NCBI GenBank assembly: GCA_018266775.1
Contig: JAFDZS010000009.1
Span: forward strand, 21,884 to 85,883
Source: Bacteroidota bacterium
Lineage (GTDB): Bacteria > Bacteroidota > Bacteroidia > Chitinophagales > Chitinophagaceae
Length of the DNA: 64,000 bases
Direction: 5' to 3'
The position numbers and the translations under genes were made by a program. Of this stretch, positions 39,905-50,724 are shown piece after piece; position 1 is the first letter of the stretch; every line of letters starts with the position of its first letter. The notes below the pieces were generated by a model. That model ran no database searches. It was not told where the DNA came from and was given only the letters and a program-made list of their open reading frames with translations.

Positions 39905-39921
39905 CCATAGCGTAGCTATGG
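39905..39921. repeat. Short palindrome CCATAGC-GTA-GCTATGG
   Basis: A perfect 7-bp inverted repeat with a three-base loop in the 274-base gap upstream of the secreted glutaminase-type gene and before the Fic gene. GCTATGGC recurs at 39951. It is probably a dispersed short palindrome or weak terminator. The rest of the gap is AT-rich with no gene. Confidence 0.4.
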
Positions 39922-40126
39922 CTATTGAATACTAAGCCGTCGTTGCTGAAGCTATGGCGGCTAAAGTGGAAGACAAAGGACAATTATCCAATTCTTTTTT
40001 AGATGATTTGAAAAAGCTCATTAATGTCGAAAATCAGTCGTATTTTCGTCATCAAATTAATTTCATGTCGAATGCCCTATTAGTCTGAAGTACAAAAGAC
40101 GAAAATCAATATAAAATTCAACATCA

Positions 40127-41218
40127 ATGAGTTATAATAGGAACAGCCCTTTTAATGATTTGCCTCATCTTCCGCCAGCAGATTTTACAGAGTCGTCTGA
40201 AATACTAAAGCACCTGGCAAAGGCTGCCAGGTATTTAGGAGAGTTAAATGGTTTGTGTTCCTCGTTACCAGATCCGCAATTATTAATCAATACAATTGTA
40301 CTTCAGGAAAGTAAGAATAGCTCCGCTATTGAAAATATTGTTACAACACAGGATGAATTATATAAGGCTGCAACAGAAGAAGGAACAACAAATCATGCAG
40401 CTAAAGAAGTACTAAGCTATAAGGAAGCTTTGTATGCAGGATTGGAAAAAATGAAAGCACAAAAGAATTTGCTGTTGACGAATACAATGATTGAAATTGT
40501 ACAAACAATTAAACAAAATGAATCGGGTATCAGGAACTCGCCGGGCACAGCCCTGAAAAATGCAATCAATGGAGAAGTTATATATACACCACCTTGCTGT
40601 GAGGATGTATTAAGGGAAAAACTGTCCGCACTGGAACAATTTATCAATGACTCCGATAGTTCTTCGTTAGACCCTCTAATAAAAATGGCATTTATTCATT
40701 ATCAGTTTGAAGCCATACATCCTTTTGCTGATGGTAATGGACGAACTGGCCGCATCATAAATGCATTATACCTTGTACAACAGGAGTTATTATCTCAGCC
40801 GGTTCTGTATCTCAGTTCCTATATAGTAAAATATAAAACTGAATACTACCAGCTATTGAGAGGAGTGACAGAAAAAAATAACTGGAACGATTGGGTTATG
40901 TATATGATAACTGCATTGATAGAAACAGCACAACTTACAACTAAGAAAATAAGAAGTATGCTTTTGTTGAAAGATAAATTTGAAAATCAGCTAAAACAAA
41001 CACTGGGTTCATCATTCAGTTACGAATTATTACAACTGATGTTCACATTACCCTATTTAAAAATTGAATTGTTGGAAAAGAAAAAAATAGCTCATCGGCA
41101 GACAGCCTCAATATGGTTAAAAAAATTAAGTGAAAATAGAATTTTAGCCCCCCAAAAAATTGGCAGGACAACTTACTATGTCAATTACAAGTTAATGGAG
41201 TTGTTGTCGGCTGACTAA
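40127..41218 (+). CDS. Fic-family protein with N-terminal inhibitory motif and C-terminal winged helix
   Basis: A 363-residue Fic protein. The catalytic motif HPFADGNGRTGR is complete (about residue 198). SSAIENI near residue 65 matches the inhibitory (S/T)xxxE(G/N) motif of class II Fic proteins, here on the same chain, so it is likely self-inhibited. The Fic/DOC N-domain precedes it, and a C-terminal segment (TASIWLKKLSENRILAPQ, GRTTYYVNY) looks like a winged helix, suggesting autoregulation or targeting. It would transfer AMP to a protein hydroxyl. No antitoxin gene is next to it. Confidence 0.93.
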   Translation: MSYNRNSPFNDLPHLPPADFTESSEILKHLAKAARYLGELNGLCSSLPDPQLLINTIVLQESKNSSAIENIVTTQDELYKAATEEGTTNHAAKEVLSYKEALYAGLEKMKAQKNLLLTNTMIEIVQTIKQNESGIRNSPGTALKNAINGEVIYTPPCCEDVLREKLSALEQFINDSDSSSLDPLIKMAFIHYQFEAIHPFADGNGRTGRIINALYLVQQELLSQPVLYLSSYIVKYKTEYYQLLRGVTEKNNWNDWVMYMITALIETAQLTTKKIRSMLLLKDKFENQLKQTLGSSFSYELLQLMFTLPYLKIELLEKKKIAHRQTASIWLKKLSENRILAPQKIGRTTYYVNYKLMELLSAD

Positions 41219-41287
41219 CTACAAGATTGGGGGCAGCAATAATTCTAAAGATTTAAAGTTCGACTTCGCCCCAACTACCAACAAAAA

Positions 41288-41310
41288 AGCCTTTGAAAAT
41301 CAAAGGCTTA
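41288..41310 (-). terminator. Terminator of tmRNA
   Basis: On the minus strand: AAGCCTTTGA, TTT, TCAAAGGCTT, then TTTTGT. A 10-bp stem just after the tmRNA 3' end. Confidence 0.75.
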
Positions 41311-41317
41311 AAATCCG

Positions 41318-41687
41318 TGGAGCTGTCGGGAATCGAACCCGAGTCCAAACACATTCGCCACAGGCCTTCTACATGTTTATCCGGTTATTATTTGTCGGGA
41401 TAGTACAGGAACCCGGCCAACCAATACTATCCTTAGAAGAATCGTCTTAAGCAGTGGTCACTTCATTCCACTACAGCATTCCGTTTTGTTTTTGAGTCGG
41501 CGGCGGAACATGGTAACAGAACTGACCTGTTCGGCGGCCCTAATGGATGCTAATCTATCGATTAAGCAGCCATGGCATACGAAGTATTGCCATTTAAGTG
41601 TTGAATATTCAGATTTAAGTGCTAATTATACAACGCACTACATGCTTATACCTGCAAAGAACTATGCTGTCAAAACCGGTCAGCCCC
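41318..41687 (-). ncRNA. ssrA: tmRNA (transfer-messenger RNA), one-piece
   Basis: About 370 nt. The 5' end GGGGCTGACCGGTTTTGACAG pairs with CAGCTCC at the 3' end to form the acceptor stem; GGTTCGATTCCCGAC is the T-arm. A 3' CCA is not encoded. The tag frame at 41591-41562 reads GNTSYAMAA then TAA; AMAA is a typical Bacteroidota degradation signal. Pseudoknot regions lie between. It rescues stalled ribosomes with SmpB. A promoter element TAATTTTG is at 41697-41704 and a terminator follows. Confidence 0.95.
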
Positions 41688-41696
41688 GGAGGACAG

Positions 41697-41704
41697 CAAA
41701 ATTA
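41697..41704 (-). promoter_or_regulatory. -7 element (TAATTTTG) of ssrA
   Basis: The minus strand reads TAATTTTG, an exact TAnnTTTG match, ten bases before the tmRNA 5' end. It stands 27 bases from the divergent element of the MutS-type gene. Confidence 0.6.
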
Positions 41705-41730
41705 CAAAACTTATGAGTAATTGTTTCAAT

Positions 41731-41738
41731 TACATTTG
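41731..41738 (+). promoter_or_regulatory. -7 element (TACATTTG) of the MutS-family gene
   Basis: TACATTTG is an exact TAnnTTTG match, 19 bases before ATG 41757. It is divergent from the tmRNA promoter. Confidence 0.5.
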
Positions 41739-41756
41739 CAGAATAAGATTTTATTC

Positions 41757-43547
41757 ATGACACCGGAGGAGTACTATCAGCAACGGCTGCTTACACTGAA
41801 AAACGAATTACAGCAACTCAATAAACGAAAATCACTGCTGGCATGGCTGCGCTTTGCAGCTGTTGTTGCAGCTATTGCTGCCTTCTATTTTTTATTTCCT
41901 GCTGGAACAGGTTATGCTGTTACCGGTTTAATACTTTGCGTGGCCATTTTCATCCGGCTGGTAATTACAGATCTGAATAATAAAAATGCGATCAGCCATA
42001 ATGTACTGCTGCAGCAGGTAAATGAAGAAGAGTTGCTGGCACTCCGTCATCAATATCATCATTTTGATGACGGGCATCAATTCGCTCCCGCAGAACATCC
42101 CTACGCCAACGACCTTGATATTACAGGCCGGTCATCCCTGTATCAATATTGCAACCGCACCACTTCTGAAATGGGCGCAACAACTTTGGCCAATTGGTTG
42201 CTATTTCCTGCGGATACTGCCACTATCATGAACCGGCAGGATGCAGTTAAAGAATTAAAAGACCTTGCTGAATGGAGACAGGAATTTCGTGCGTATGGTA
42301 AGGAAGAAAAAATTACTTATGCCACACATCAGCGTTTACAGGAGTGGTTGCAGGCGGCGCCGCATTTTATTGGCAAGCCATCCTGGCGTTTGTTGCAATG
42401 GATCGTTCCTGCAATTATCTGTTCCGTAATAGTTTTAAATGTTTTTGATATCATCAGTAACCCGGTTCGCAATATTTTTTTAGTATTATCGGCAATGCTG
42501 GCATTTTATGTTGCCGGTAAGATTGCATCGCTGCATCAGCAGGTAAGCAAAATGGCTGATGAACTTGCCGTAATGTCGAATAGTGTAGCATTAATGGAGC
42601 AGGCAGCATTTAAAAGCACCAAGCTGCAAAACCTGCAGCAATGTTTTAAAGATGATAACGGCAACGCGTCAGTGCAATTAAAAGCCTTAAAGAAAATTGT
42701 GGAGCGGTTAGACCTGCGGTTGAACCCGGTTGTATTTATTCCTTTGGCCGTACTTTTTCAATGGGATATTCACCAGGCCATGGCATTGGAAAAATGGAAA
42801 CGGCGCAATAAAAAACATATTGGCGACTGGTTTAATGCCATTGGTACGATGGAAGCACTCCAAAGTTTTGCCACTGTTCATTTCAATCATCCGCAATGGT
42901 GCTTTCCCAACTTCACTTTATTTCATTGTACCGTGGAAGGTGTTGATGTTGGCCACCCATTAATACCACCAGCCAAACGGGTAAACAACTTTATTGGCAT
43001 TCATAACAGGGATACTATTATGCTCGTTACAGGCAGTAATATGGCTGGCAAAAGTACTTACCTGCGCAGCATTGGTGTAAATATTGTTTTGGCGATGGCC
43101 GGTGCGCCGGTTTGTGCACAATCATTTACATTATCTCCGGTAGAACTGATCAGCAGTATGCGTATTGCCGATAACCTGGAAGAAAGCACCAGTACATTTT
43201 ATGCAGAATTAAAAAAACTGAAAGCCATCATTGAAAAAGTAAATGAAGGTGTTCCTGTTTTTATTTTGCTGGATGAAATTTTACGCGGCACCAATTCCTT
43301 AGACAGGCATACCGGTTCAGAAGCGCTCATCAGGCAACTCATCAAACATCATGCAGCCTGCATTATTGCCACACATGATGTGGAGCTGGCGCAATTAAAA
43401 AACGAATTCCCGGATAACATTATGAATTTTCATTTTGATGTGCAGGTGGAGAAAGAAGAACTGTATTTCGATTATCAATTGAAAGAAGGCATCTGCACCA
43501 GCCTTAATGCTTCTATATTAATGAAGAAGATTGGGATTGAGATGTGA
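41757..43547 (+). CDS. MutS-family ATPase with N-terminal membrane segments
   Basis: A 596-residue protein from ATG 41757. Two hydrophobic pairs lie at about residues 25-62 and 215-255, so it is membrane-anchored. The C-terminal third is a MutS ATPase: Walker A in VTGSNMAGKSTYLRSIG, ESTSTFYAELKKL, Walker B in FILLDEILRGTNSLDR and IIATHDVELAQL. The mismatch-reading domain I of MutS is absent, so it is not the canonical mismatch repair protein. Related membrane MutS proteins occur in Bacteroidota; their task is not established. It may act in nucleic acid metabolism at the membrane. Confidence 0.85.
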   Translation: MTPEEYYQQRLLTLKNELQQLNKRKSLLAWLRFAAVVAAIAAFYFLFPAGTGYAVTGLILCVAIFIRLVITDLNNKNAISHNVLLQQVNEEELLALRHQYHHFDDGHQFAPAEHPYANDLDITGRSSLYQYCNRTTSEMGATTLANWLLFPADTATIMNRQDAVKELKDLAEWRQEFRAYGKEEKITYATHQRLQEWLQAAPHFIGKPSWRLLQWIVPAIICSVIVLNVFDIISNPVRNIFLVLSAMLAFYVAGKIASLHQQVSKMADELAVMSNSVALMEQAAFKSTKLQNLQQCFKDDNGNASVQLKALKKIVERLDLRLNPVVFIPLAVLFQWDIHQAMALEKWKRRNKKHIGDWFNAIGTMEALQSFATVHFNHPQWCFPNFTLFHCTVEGVDVGHPLIPPAKRVNNFIGIHNRDTIMLVTGSNMAGKSTYLRSIGVNIVLAMAGAPVCAQSFTLSPVELISSMRIADNLEESTSTFYAELKKLKAIIEKVNEGVPVFILLDEILRGTNSLDRHTGSEALIRQLIKHHAACIIATHDVELAQLKNEFPDNIMNFHFDVQVEKEELYFDYQLKEGICTSLNASILMKKIGIEM

Positions 43548-43729
43548 ATGGGGAGTAGTGAATAGTGAATAGTGAATGGTCAATGGTGAATAGATCGTTC
43601 CCTCCTTTTAATTAATTGGTGTATCTTCATCGGTCTATCAACTATCCCGCAGGGCACTGCGTGCAACTATCAACTATCAACTGTCAACTGTCAACCTTCA
43701 ACTATCAACCTTCAACCGAATTAACTCCC
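43548..43729. repeat. Simple-repeat spacer
   Basis: Runs of GAATAGTGAATAGTGAATGG (43555-43595) and CAACTATCAACTGTCAAC-type decamers (43663-43720), with a CCCGCAGGG word between. It is a low-complexity spacer between convergent genes; no gene and no clear hairpin terminator. Confidence 0.7.
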
Positions 43730-45133
43730 CTACTTGCAATCCGTACTCACCGACTTGCCATACCCGAACCAGTCGTTACCGTTAGCATACAGCATTAAGC
43801 CCAGCAACAGTACAATACCCACGATCTGTGCATACTCCAGGAATTTTTCATTGGGTTTTCTTCCCGTAATCATTTCGTATAAGGTAAATACCACGTGCCC
43901 CCCATCCAAAGCAGGAATAGGCAGCAGGTTCATAAAGGCCAGCGCCATGGAAAGAAATGCAGTAAACATCCAGAACTGCTCCCAATCCCATTTATCTGCC
44001 AAGCCATTGGTCATACCTTTAAACCCTCCCAAACCTTTGTAAGCTCCGGTTTCTGGTTTAAAGATCATTTTAAATTGATCTACATAAGAGGTGAGTGATT
44101 TGACAGCTTTGTTGACACCAGCGGGAAATGCTTCAAAAAAAGTGTACTTAGTGGTGTCAATTTTGTAAATATGCATTTTGGTATACTGATCCGGCTCAAG
44201 CATACTTATCTCAGCTTTACCATTACAATCAAGTATTTCATTAATCAACACAGTATCTTTCCCCCGAACTACTTTAAAGACTACGTTCTTATCTTTTTTA
44301 TCTTCGATAGCCGGGGCAATTTCATCAAAAAAAGCTATCGGTTTATCATCTGCAGCAATGATGATATCTCCTTCACGCATTCCGTAATTATACGATCTTA
44401 ATGTATCGTTATCAACAATCAGTTTACCTACTTGCGAAGGCACCCGTGGAGAAATAAAACCTCTTACTGCTTTTCTATTTTCAATTATTTTATTTAAAAA
44501 ATCTTTTTTGATAGGAATTTGAATTTTCTTGCCATCTCTTTCAACATCTACAACTCTATCTTCTGTACCAATCAGAATTTTTTCAGTGATATCATCAAAA
44601 TTAATTATTGGCTTCCCGTCTATTGCCTCAATCTTATCGCCACTCAAAAATCCAGCATCTTTAAATTGCTTGTTTACAATTCCGATTCCATATTTCAAAC
44701 TATCATTTGGTATTTTCTTATCTCCCCACACCCACAATATCATTGCATAAATAAAAAAGGCCAGCAGCACATTCATGATCACACCACCCAGCATAATAAT
44801 CAATCTTTGCCAGGCCGGTTTACTGCGGAACTCGTACGGCTTCGGCGGCAGTTTCATGGCTTCGGTATCCATGCTTTCATCTATCATGCCGGATATTTTT
44901 ACATACCCGCCCAATGGTAACCAACCGATACCGTATTCAGTATCGCCCACTTTCTTTTTCACCAATGAAAACCAGGGATCGAAAAAAAGATAAAATTTTT
45001 CCACGCGGCATTTGAACCAGCGTGCGGTAATATAATGCCCAAATTCGTGAAGGATCACCAGTATGGATAATGCAAGAATCAGTTGCCCAACTTTTACACC
45101 CACTACAGACCAATGGATTGCTAATAATGTCAT
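43730..45133 (-). CDS. rseP: RseP-like site-2 zinc protease
   Basis: A 467-residue M50 membrane protease. The zinc motif HEFGH is at residues 29-33 in the first membrane segment, and the third ligand is in NLLPIPALDGGHV near the C-terminus. A periplasmic PDZ domain sits between (SGDKIEAIDGKPIINFDDI; a second one near GMREGDIIIAADDKPI). It would cleave membrane-bound anti-sigma factors and signal peptide remnants. It follows dxr by 119 bases, an arrangement common in bacteria. Confidence 0.93.
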   Translation of the reverse strand: MTLLAIHWSVVGVKVGQLILALSILVILHEFGHYITARWFKCRVEKFYLFFDPWFSLVKKKVGDTEYGIGWLPLGGYVKISGMIDESMDTEAMKLPPKPYEFRSKPAWQRLIIMLGGVIMNVLLAFFIYAMILWVWGDKKIPNDSLKYGIGIVNKQFKDAGFLSGDKIEAIDGKPIINFDDITEKILIGTEDRVVDVERDGKKIQIPIKKDFLNKIIENRKAVRGFISPRVPSQVGKLIVDNDTLRSYNYGMREGDIIIAADDKPIAFFDEIAPAIEDKKDKNVVFKVVRGKDTVLINEILDCNGKAEISMLEPDQYTKMHIYKIDTTKYTFFEAFPAGVNKAVKSLTSYVDQFKMIFKPETGAYKGLGGFKGMTNGLADKWDWEQFWMFTAFLSMALAFMNLLPIPALDGGHVVFTLYEMITGRKPNEKFLEYAQIVGIVLLLGLMLYANGNDWFGYGKSVSTDCK

Positions 45134-45252
45134 ATTGTTCGCTCCTGTGCGGAGGTTTTAATGTTAGTGTTTATACTGTTTCCTCTTAATTCATGGAAGC
45201 TGTTTGCTGGATAAGAAGTATTTCCAAAAACGGGCTTACCCAGGGTTAAGGG

Positions 45253-46422
45253 TTACAGGTTAATCAGTGAAGCGGCAAAATTACGGGCTTCACCATCGCT
45301 GTCAAAATATTCCTGCATGCCGGGCTTTTCAATAAATGGTATTTTTTCCATTGTTTTTTCCACCATGGCTGTCATATCTAAAAAGCCAACCCGATTGCGC
45401 AGAAAGGCCCACACTGCAATTTCATTGGCTGCATTTAATATACAAGGCATATTACCACCTTTGTGCAATGCTTCGGTGGCCAGGGCAAGGTTTCTGAAAG
45501 TTTTAACATCCGGCTCTTCAAAAGTAAGGCTGGGGTATTTCCTGAAATCCAGCCGCAGAAAATCATTTTTTATGCGTTGGGGAAATGCCATCGCATACTG
45601 AATGGGTAATTTCATATCGGGCAAACCCATTTGTGCTTTAATACTGCCATCTTCAAACTGTACCAAACTGTGTACAATACTTTGTGGATGCACCACCACC
45701 TGTATCTGGTTGGGGTGAAGATTGAACAGCCATTTGGCTTCAATCATCTCCAAACCTTTATTCATTAATGTGGCAGAGTCGATAGAAATTTTTGCGCCCA
45801 TCGCCCAATTGGGATGCTGCAGGGCGTGGTCCCGTTTTACATTGACAAGATAATTGGGTTTTTTGCCAAGAAACGGTCCACCGCTTGCTGTAAGGATAAT
45901 CTTTTCAATCCTGTTGCGGCTTTCGCCCACAAGGCATTGAAATATGGCGGAGTGTTCACTGTCAACCGGAATAATGGGCACCCTGTTTTCAATGGCTTTC
46001 TGCATCACCAGATCGCCGGCCACCACTAATGTTTCTTTATTGGCCAATGCTACAGCCTTTCTTTTAGATACGGCTTTCATAGTGGGTTTTAACCCGGCAA
46101 AGCCAACAATTGCCGCCAGCATCATATCATAGCTGTCAAAGTCGGCCACTTCTTCCAATGCCTGTTCTCCTGCAAATACTTTGGTAAGGGTTTTGGCTAA
46201 TGCATCTTTTACTTTGTGGTAACGGCTTTCGTCGCCAATAACCACTGCATTGGGATGAAACTCCAGCGCCTGTTTGATCAGTAAATCATCATTGGTTTGT
46301 GCGGTAAGAATTTCCACTTCAAATAAAGCCGGGTTGGCACGGATCACATCCAGCGCCTGGGTGCCAATAGAACCTGTGGAACCAAAGATGGCAATACGTT
46401 TTTTGGTGGTGAGGTCGGCCAT
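45253..46422 (-). CDS. dxr: 1-deoxy-D-xylulose-5-phosphate reductoisomerase
   Basis: A 389-residue enzyme, normal length, that makes 2-C-methyl-D-erythritol 4-phosphate, the first committed step of the MEP isoprenoid pathway. It has the NADPH-binding start AIFGSTGSIGTQALDVI, ANKETLVVAGDLVM, the metal-binding VDSEHSAIFQCL and the HPNWAMGAKISIDSATLMNK block. Downstream of argH by 26 bases, it may be read from the arginine operon as well as its own promoter. Confidence 0.97.
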   Translation of the reverse strand: MADLTTKKRIAIFGSTGSIGTQALDVIRANPALFEVEILTAQTNDDLLIKQALEFHPNAVVIGDESRYHKVKDALAKTLTKVFAGEQALEEVADFDSYDMMLAAIVGFAGLKPTMKAVSKRKAVALANKETLVVAGDLVMQKAIENRVPIIPVDSEHSAIFQCLVGESRNRIEKIILTASGGPFLGKKPNYLVNVKRDHALQHPNWAMGAKISIDSATLMNKGLEMIEAKWLFNLHPNQIQVVVHPQSIVHSLVQFEDGSIKAQMGLPDMKLPIQYAMAFPQRIKNDFLRLDFRKYPSLTFEEPDVKTFRNLALATEALHKGGNMPCILNAANEIAVWAFLRNRVGFLDMTAMVEKTMEKIPFIEKPGMQEYFDSDGEARNFAASLINL

Positions 46423-46448
46423 TTGATAATGAAAGATTGTGTCGCAAT

Positions 46449-47780
<1,332 letters not shown>

Positions 47781-47809
47781 GGTGAATGGTGAATGGTTAA
47801 TAATGATGC

Positions 47810-48877
47810 TTAGCAAACAATTTGCTGCAGCAGTTTAATATAGGTTTGAATCCCGTCTTTTATTTCTTCAAGATAAATAAATTCATCGGCAGTATGACTG
47901 CGGGCACTGTCGCCGGGTCCCATTTTTAATGTGGGGAAAGGCATTAATGCCTTATCGCTGGTGGTGGGAGAACCATAATAGCCTTTTCCCAACGCCATGC
48001 CCGCTTTCACCAGCGGATGATCCAGGCTGATGGAAGTGGATTTCATTCTTGTTGTGCGGGGTTTGAAAGCGCTTTTGAGATTCTTTTTTAACGCATCCAG
48101 TATCTCATCGAAGGTGTACAATTCATTCACCCGTACATCAATCACAAATTTGCATTGAGCCGGTACCACGTTGTGTTGTTTATTTTCTGTTTCTATAACT
48201 GTAACGGTTAACCGCGTATCGCCGAGCAAGCCGCTTACTTTTTCAAAATGATAATTGCGTATCCAGTTAATGTCGTCCAGGGCATTGTATAACGCATTCT
48301 CACCTTCTTTTCTTGCTGCGTGTCCTGCCCTGCCGGGTGCAGTACAATCAATTACCATTAATCCTCTTTCTGCCACGGCCATCTCCAGTTTGGTGGGTTC
48401 GCCCACAACACCAAAGTTGATATTGCCCAGGTAAGGCAACACCAGTTCAATGCCATTCACACCGCTAATCTCTTCTTCTGCACTGGCGGCAAACACAACG
48501 TTATATTTTGTATCCGCTGCACTATAAAAATGTAAAAAAGCAGCAATCAGGCTCACCAGGCATCCGCCGGCGTCATTACTGCCCAGGCCGAATAATTTAC
48601 CGTCCTTTTCCACCGGTGTAAACGGATCCATGGTATAACCCTTGTTGGGCTTTACCGTATCGTGGTGGGAGTTTAATAAAACAGACGGTTTGTTCACATC
48701 ATAATGCCTGTTCTTTGCATAGATATTATTGCCTACTCTCGCAAATTCAATGTTATGCTTTGTAAAGAAAGCCATCAAAATTTCAGCAGTATCATTTTCT
48801 TCTTTGGAAAACGAAGGTGTGGCAATTAACTCTTTCAGCAGCGCCACAGCTTCTCCGTATAGTTGGTCACTCGTCAT
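47810..48877 (-). CDS. argE: M20-family N-acylornithine deacylase
   Basis: A 355-residue M20 metallopeptidase. Metal ligands are the His in LLNSHHDTVKP, the Asp in GSNDAGGCLVSL, the Glu pair in AASAEEEISG and the His in ARSHTADEF. Its place in the arginine operon, one base after argB, assigns it to hydrolysis of N-acetyl- or N-succinyl-citrulline/ornithine. In Bacteroidota with an ArgF'-type carbamoyltransferase, the natural substrate is the N-acylcitrulline. Confidence 0.9.
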   Translation of the reverse strand: MTSDQLYGEAVALLKELIATPSFSKEENDTAEILMAFFTKHNIEFARVGNNIYAKNRHYDVNKPSVLLNSHHDTVKPNKGYTMDPFTPVEKDGKLFGLGSNDAGGCLVSLIAAFLHFYSAADTKYNVVFAASAEEEISGVNGIELVLPYLGNINFGVVGEPTKLEMAVAERGLMVIDCTAPGRAGHAARKEGENALYNALDDINWIRNYHFEKVSGLLGDTRLTVTVIETENKQHNVVPAQCKFVIDVRVNELYTFDEILDALKKNLKSAFKPRTTRMKSTSISLDHPLVKAGMALGKGYYGSPTTSDKALMPFPTLKMGPGDSARSHTADEFIYLEEIKDGIQTYIKLLQQIVC

Positions 48878-48878
48878 G

Positions 48879-49673
48879 TTATTGTATTAATGTACCCGTA
48901 GTTGTTTTGGTTACGTTTTGTAATAAATCACCGGCATGGCCGATCAGTACTTCTTTAACGCCGCTGTCTATTGCAGCAAAAGCGTTATCAATTTTTGGCA
49001 GTATACCATCGAATAATTTATGATCGTTTTTCAGTCGCTGGTAAATAGTTTTATTGATCAGCGTGATCACTGAGTTTTCATCTTCCACCTGTTCCAGTAC
49101 ACCTTTCTTTTCAAAACAATAAATCAACCGCACATCAAACGCTGCTGATAAAGCCACAGCAATTGATGAGGCAATGGTATCAGCATTGGTATTCAGCATC
49201 TGCCCCATGCCATCATGTGTTAAAGGCGCTAATACAGGCGTAAGCCCGTTGTTTAAAAATAGTTGTAAATATGCTGCAGCAATATTTTTTGTATCTACAT
49301 CACCTGCAAATCCAAAATCAATTCCTTCTTTGGTTACCGGACGCTTTGTTGCCGGTATGCAGTTGGCATCTGCTCCGGTAAGCCCGATGGCGTTGCAGCC
49401 AATAGCCTGCAATTGCGCCACTATTTTTTTATTCACCAGCCCGCCATATACCATCGTTACCACATCAATTGTTGCAGCATCGGTTATTCTTCTGCCGTTG
49501 ATGTATTGAGATTGTATACCGAGTTGTTCCCCGATTTTAGTGGCAATCTTTCCGCCGCCATGGATCAATATTTTGTTGCCATTGATTGCGGCAAATTTTT
49601 GCAGGAATGCACTGAGATTTTTTTCATCATCAATAACATTGCCCCCTATCTTGATTACAAATAACTGTTCCAT
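48879..49673 (-). CDS. argB: N-acetylglutamate (N-acylglutamate) kinase
   Basis: 264 residues from ATG 49673, which overlaps the argF' stop by one base (TAATG). It has VIKIGGNVIDDE, LIHGGGKIATKIGEQLG, NGRRITDAATIDVV, LTGADANCIPA and NTNADTIASSIAVAL, the amino-acid kinase signatures. It phosphorylates N-acylglutamate at the gamma carboxyl. A longer frame to 49718 falls inside argF' and is not used. Confidence 0.96.
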   Translation of the reverse strand: MEQLFVIKIGGNVIDDEKNLSAFLQKFAAINGNKILIHGGGKIATKIGEQLGIQSQYINGRRITDAATIDVVTMVYGGLVNKKIVAQLQAIGCNAIGLTGADANCIPATKRPVTKEGIDFGFAGDVDTKNIAAAYLQLFLNNGLTPVLAPLTHDGMGQMLNTNADTIASSIAVALSAAFDVRLIYCFEKKGVLEQVEDENSVITLINKTIYQRLKNDHKLFDGILPKIDNAFAAIDSGVKEVLIGHAGDLLQNVTKTTTGTLIQ

Positions 49674-50638
49674 TATTTCGATTTCAGTATTTCTGCCAGT
49701 ACAGCCTGTGCCGCCCAAACCCTGTTGCCTGCTTCGGTAGTGACCAGGCTGTTTGCACTATCCAGCACTTCATCACTCAATTCCACATTTCTTCTTACCG
49801 GAAGGCAGTGCATTACTTTGGCATTATTGGTTAACTGCAATTTTTCTTCGGTTAGCATCCACGAAGGATCGTTGGTGTAAATTTTGCCATAATCAGTAAA
49901 CGTACTCCAGTTTTTTACATACACAAAGTCGGCGTCCTTCAATGCTTCATCCTGATCTTGTACTATGGTTGCGCCTTTGGTAAACTGCTCATCCAGTTCA
50001 TAATCTTCCGGGTGGGTTATGACAAAATCAGCTTCTCCCCACGCATTAATCCATTGCGCAAAAGAATTGGCCACGCACTGCGGCAGCGGTTTAATATGCG
50101 GTGCCCATGTTAATACCACTTTCGGCTTACGGCCAGCAATACCCGCTTTTTTCATTTGTTCCTTAATCGTAATGATGTCAGTTAATGATTGCAGCGGATG
50201 CAGCGTGGCGCTTTCCAAACTTACAATGGGTACACCGGCATACTGCATAAATGATTTCATCACCAGTTCGCTGTAATCTTCTTCTTTATTTTTTAAAGAT
50301 GGAAATGCACGGATGCAGAGCACATCAAAATACTGGCCCAGAATCGGCGCAGCATCTTTCACATGTTCCACTGTTGTTCCGCTCATAATTGCACCATCCT
50401 CAAACTCCAGCGCCCATCCTTCTTTGTCTACATTAAATACAATCACTTCCATACCGAGGTTACGGGCAGCCACCTGCGTACTCAAACGGGTACGCAAACT
50501 GGGATTCAAAAACAGGAGGCCAATTTTTTTATCGGCACCCAGCACTCTGTCGGATAAAGGATTGGCTTTATAGGCCAGCGCTTTTTCCGCCAATGCGTTG
50601 ATGTCGGTTACATCGTGTACTGAAATGAAGTGTTTCAT
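49673..50638 (-). CDS. argF': N-acylornithine carbamoyltransferase (acetyl- or succinyl-)
   Basis: A 321-residue transcarbamylase with FLNPSLRTRLSTQVA (carbamoyl phosphate), VSLESATLHPLQSLTD and MHCLPVRRNVELSDEVL. The shape matches the Bacteroidota/Xanthomonas N-acylornithine enzymes, not ordinary ArgF. Residue 90 is Val, just before Glu-His; in this family the corresponding position decides between N-acetyl (Glu) and N-succinyl (Pro and small residues) substrates, so N-succinyl is favoured. The alignment of that position is by eye. Confidence 0.88.
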   Translation of the reverse strand: MKHFISVHDVTDINALAEKALAYKANPLSDRVLGADKKIGLLFLNPSLRTRLSTQVAARNLGMEVIVFNVDKEGWALEFEDGAIMSGTTVEHVKDAAPILGQYFDVLCIRAFPSLKNKEEDYSELVMKSFMQYAGVPIVSLESATLHPLQSLTDIITIKEQMKKAGIAGRKPKVVLTWAPHIKPLPQCVANSFAQWINAWGEADFVITHPEDYELDEQFTKGATIVQDQDEALKDADFVYVKNWSTFTDYGKIYTNDPSWMLTEEKLQLTNNAKVMHCLPVRRNVELSDEVLDSANSLVTTEAGNRVWAAQAVLAEILKSK

Positions 50639-50724
50639 TTTTCTTCTGCGTATTTAATGCTGACTGGATTGCTTTTCGTTTCACCAGCCTCTTATTAATG
50701 GTTAAGTTGAATATTGCTTCACAT

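Noticed and set aside
41486..41716. 76-codon plus-strand frame across tmRNA
   Set aside because: It is the antisense of ssrA.
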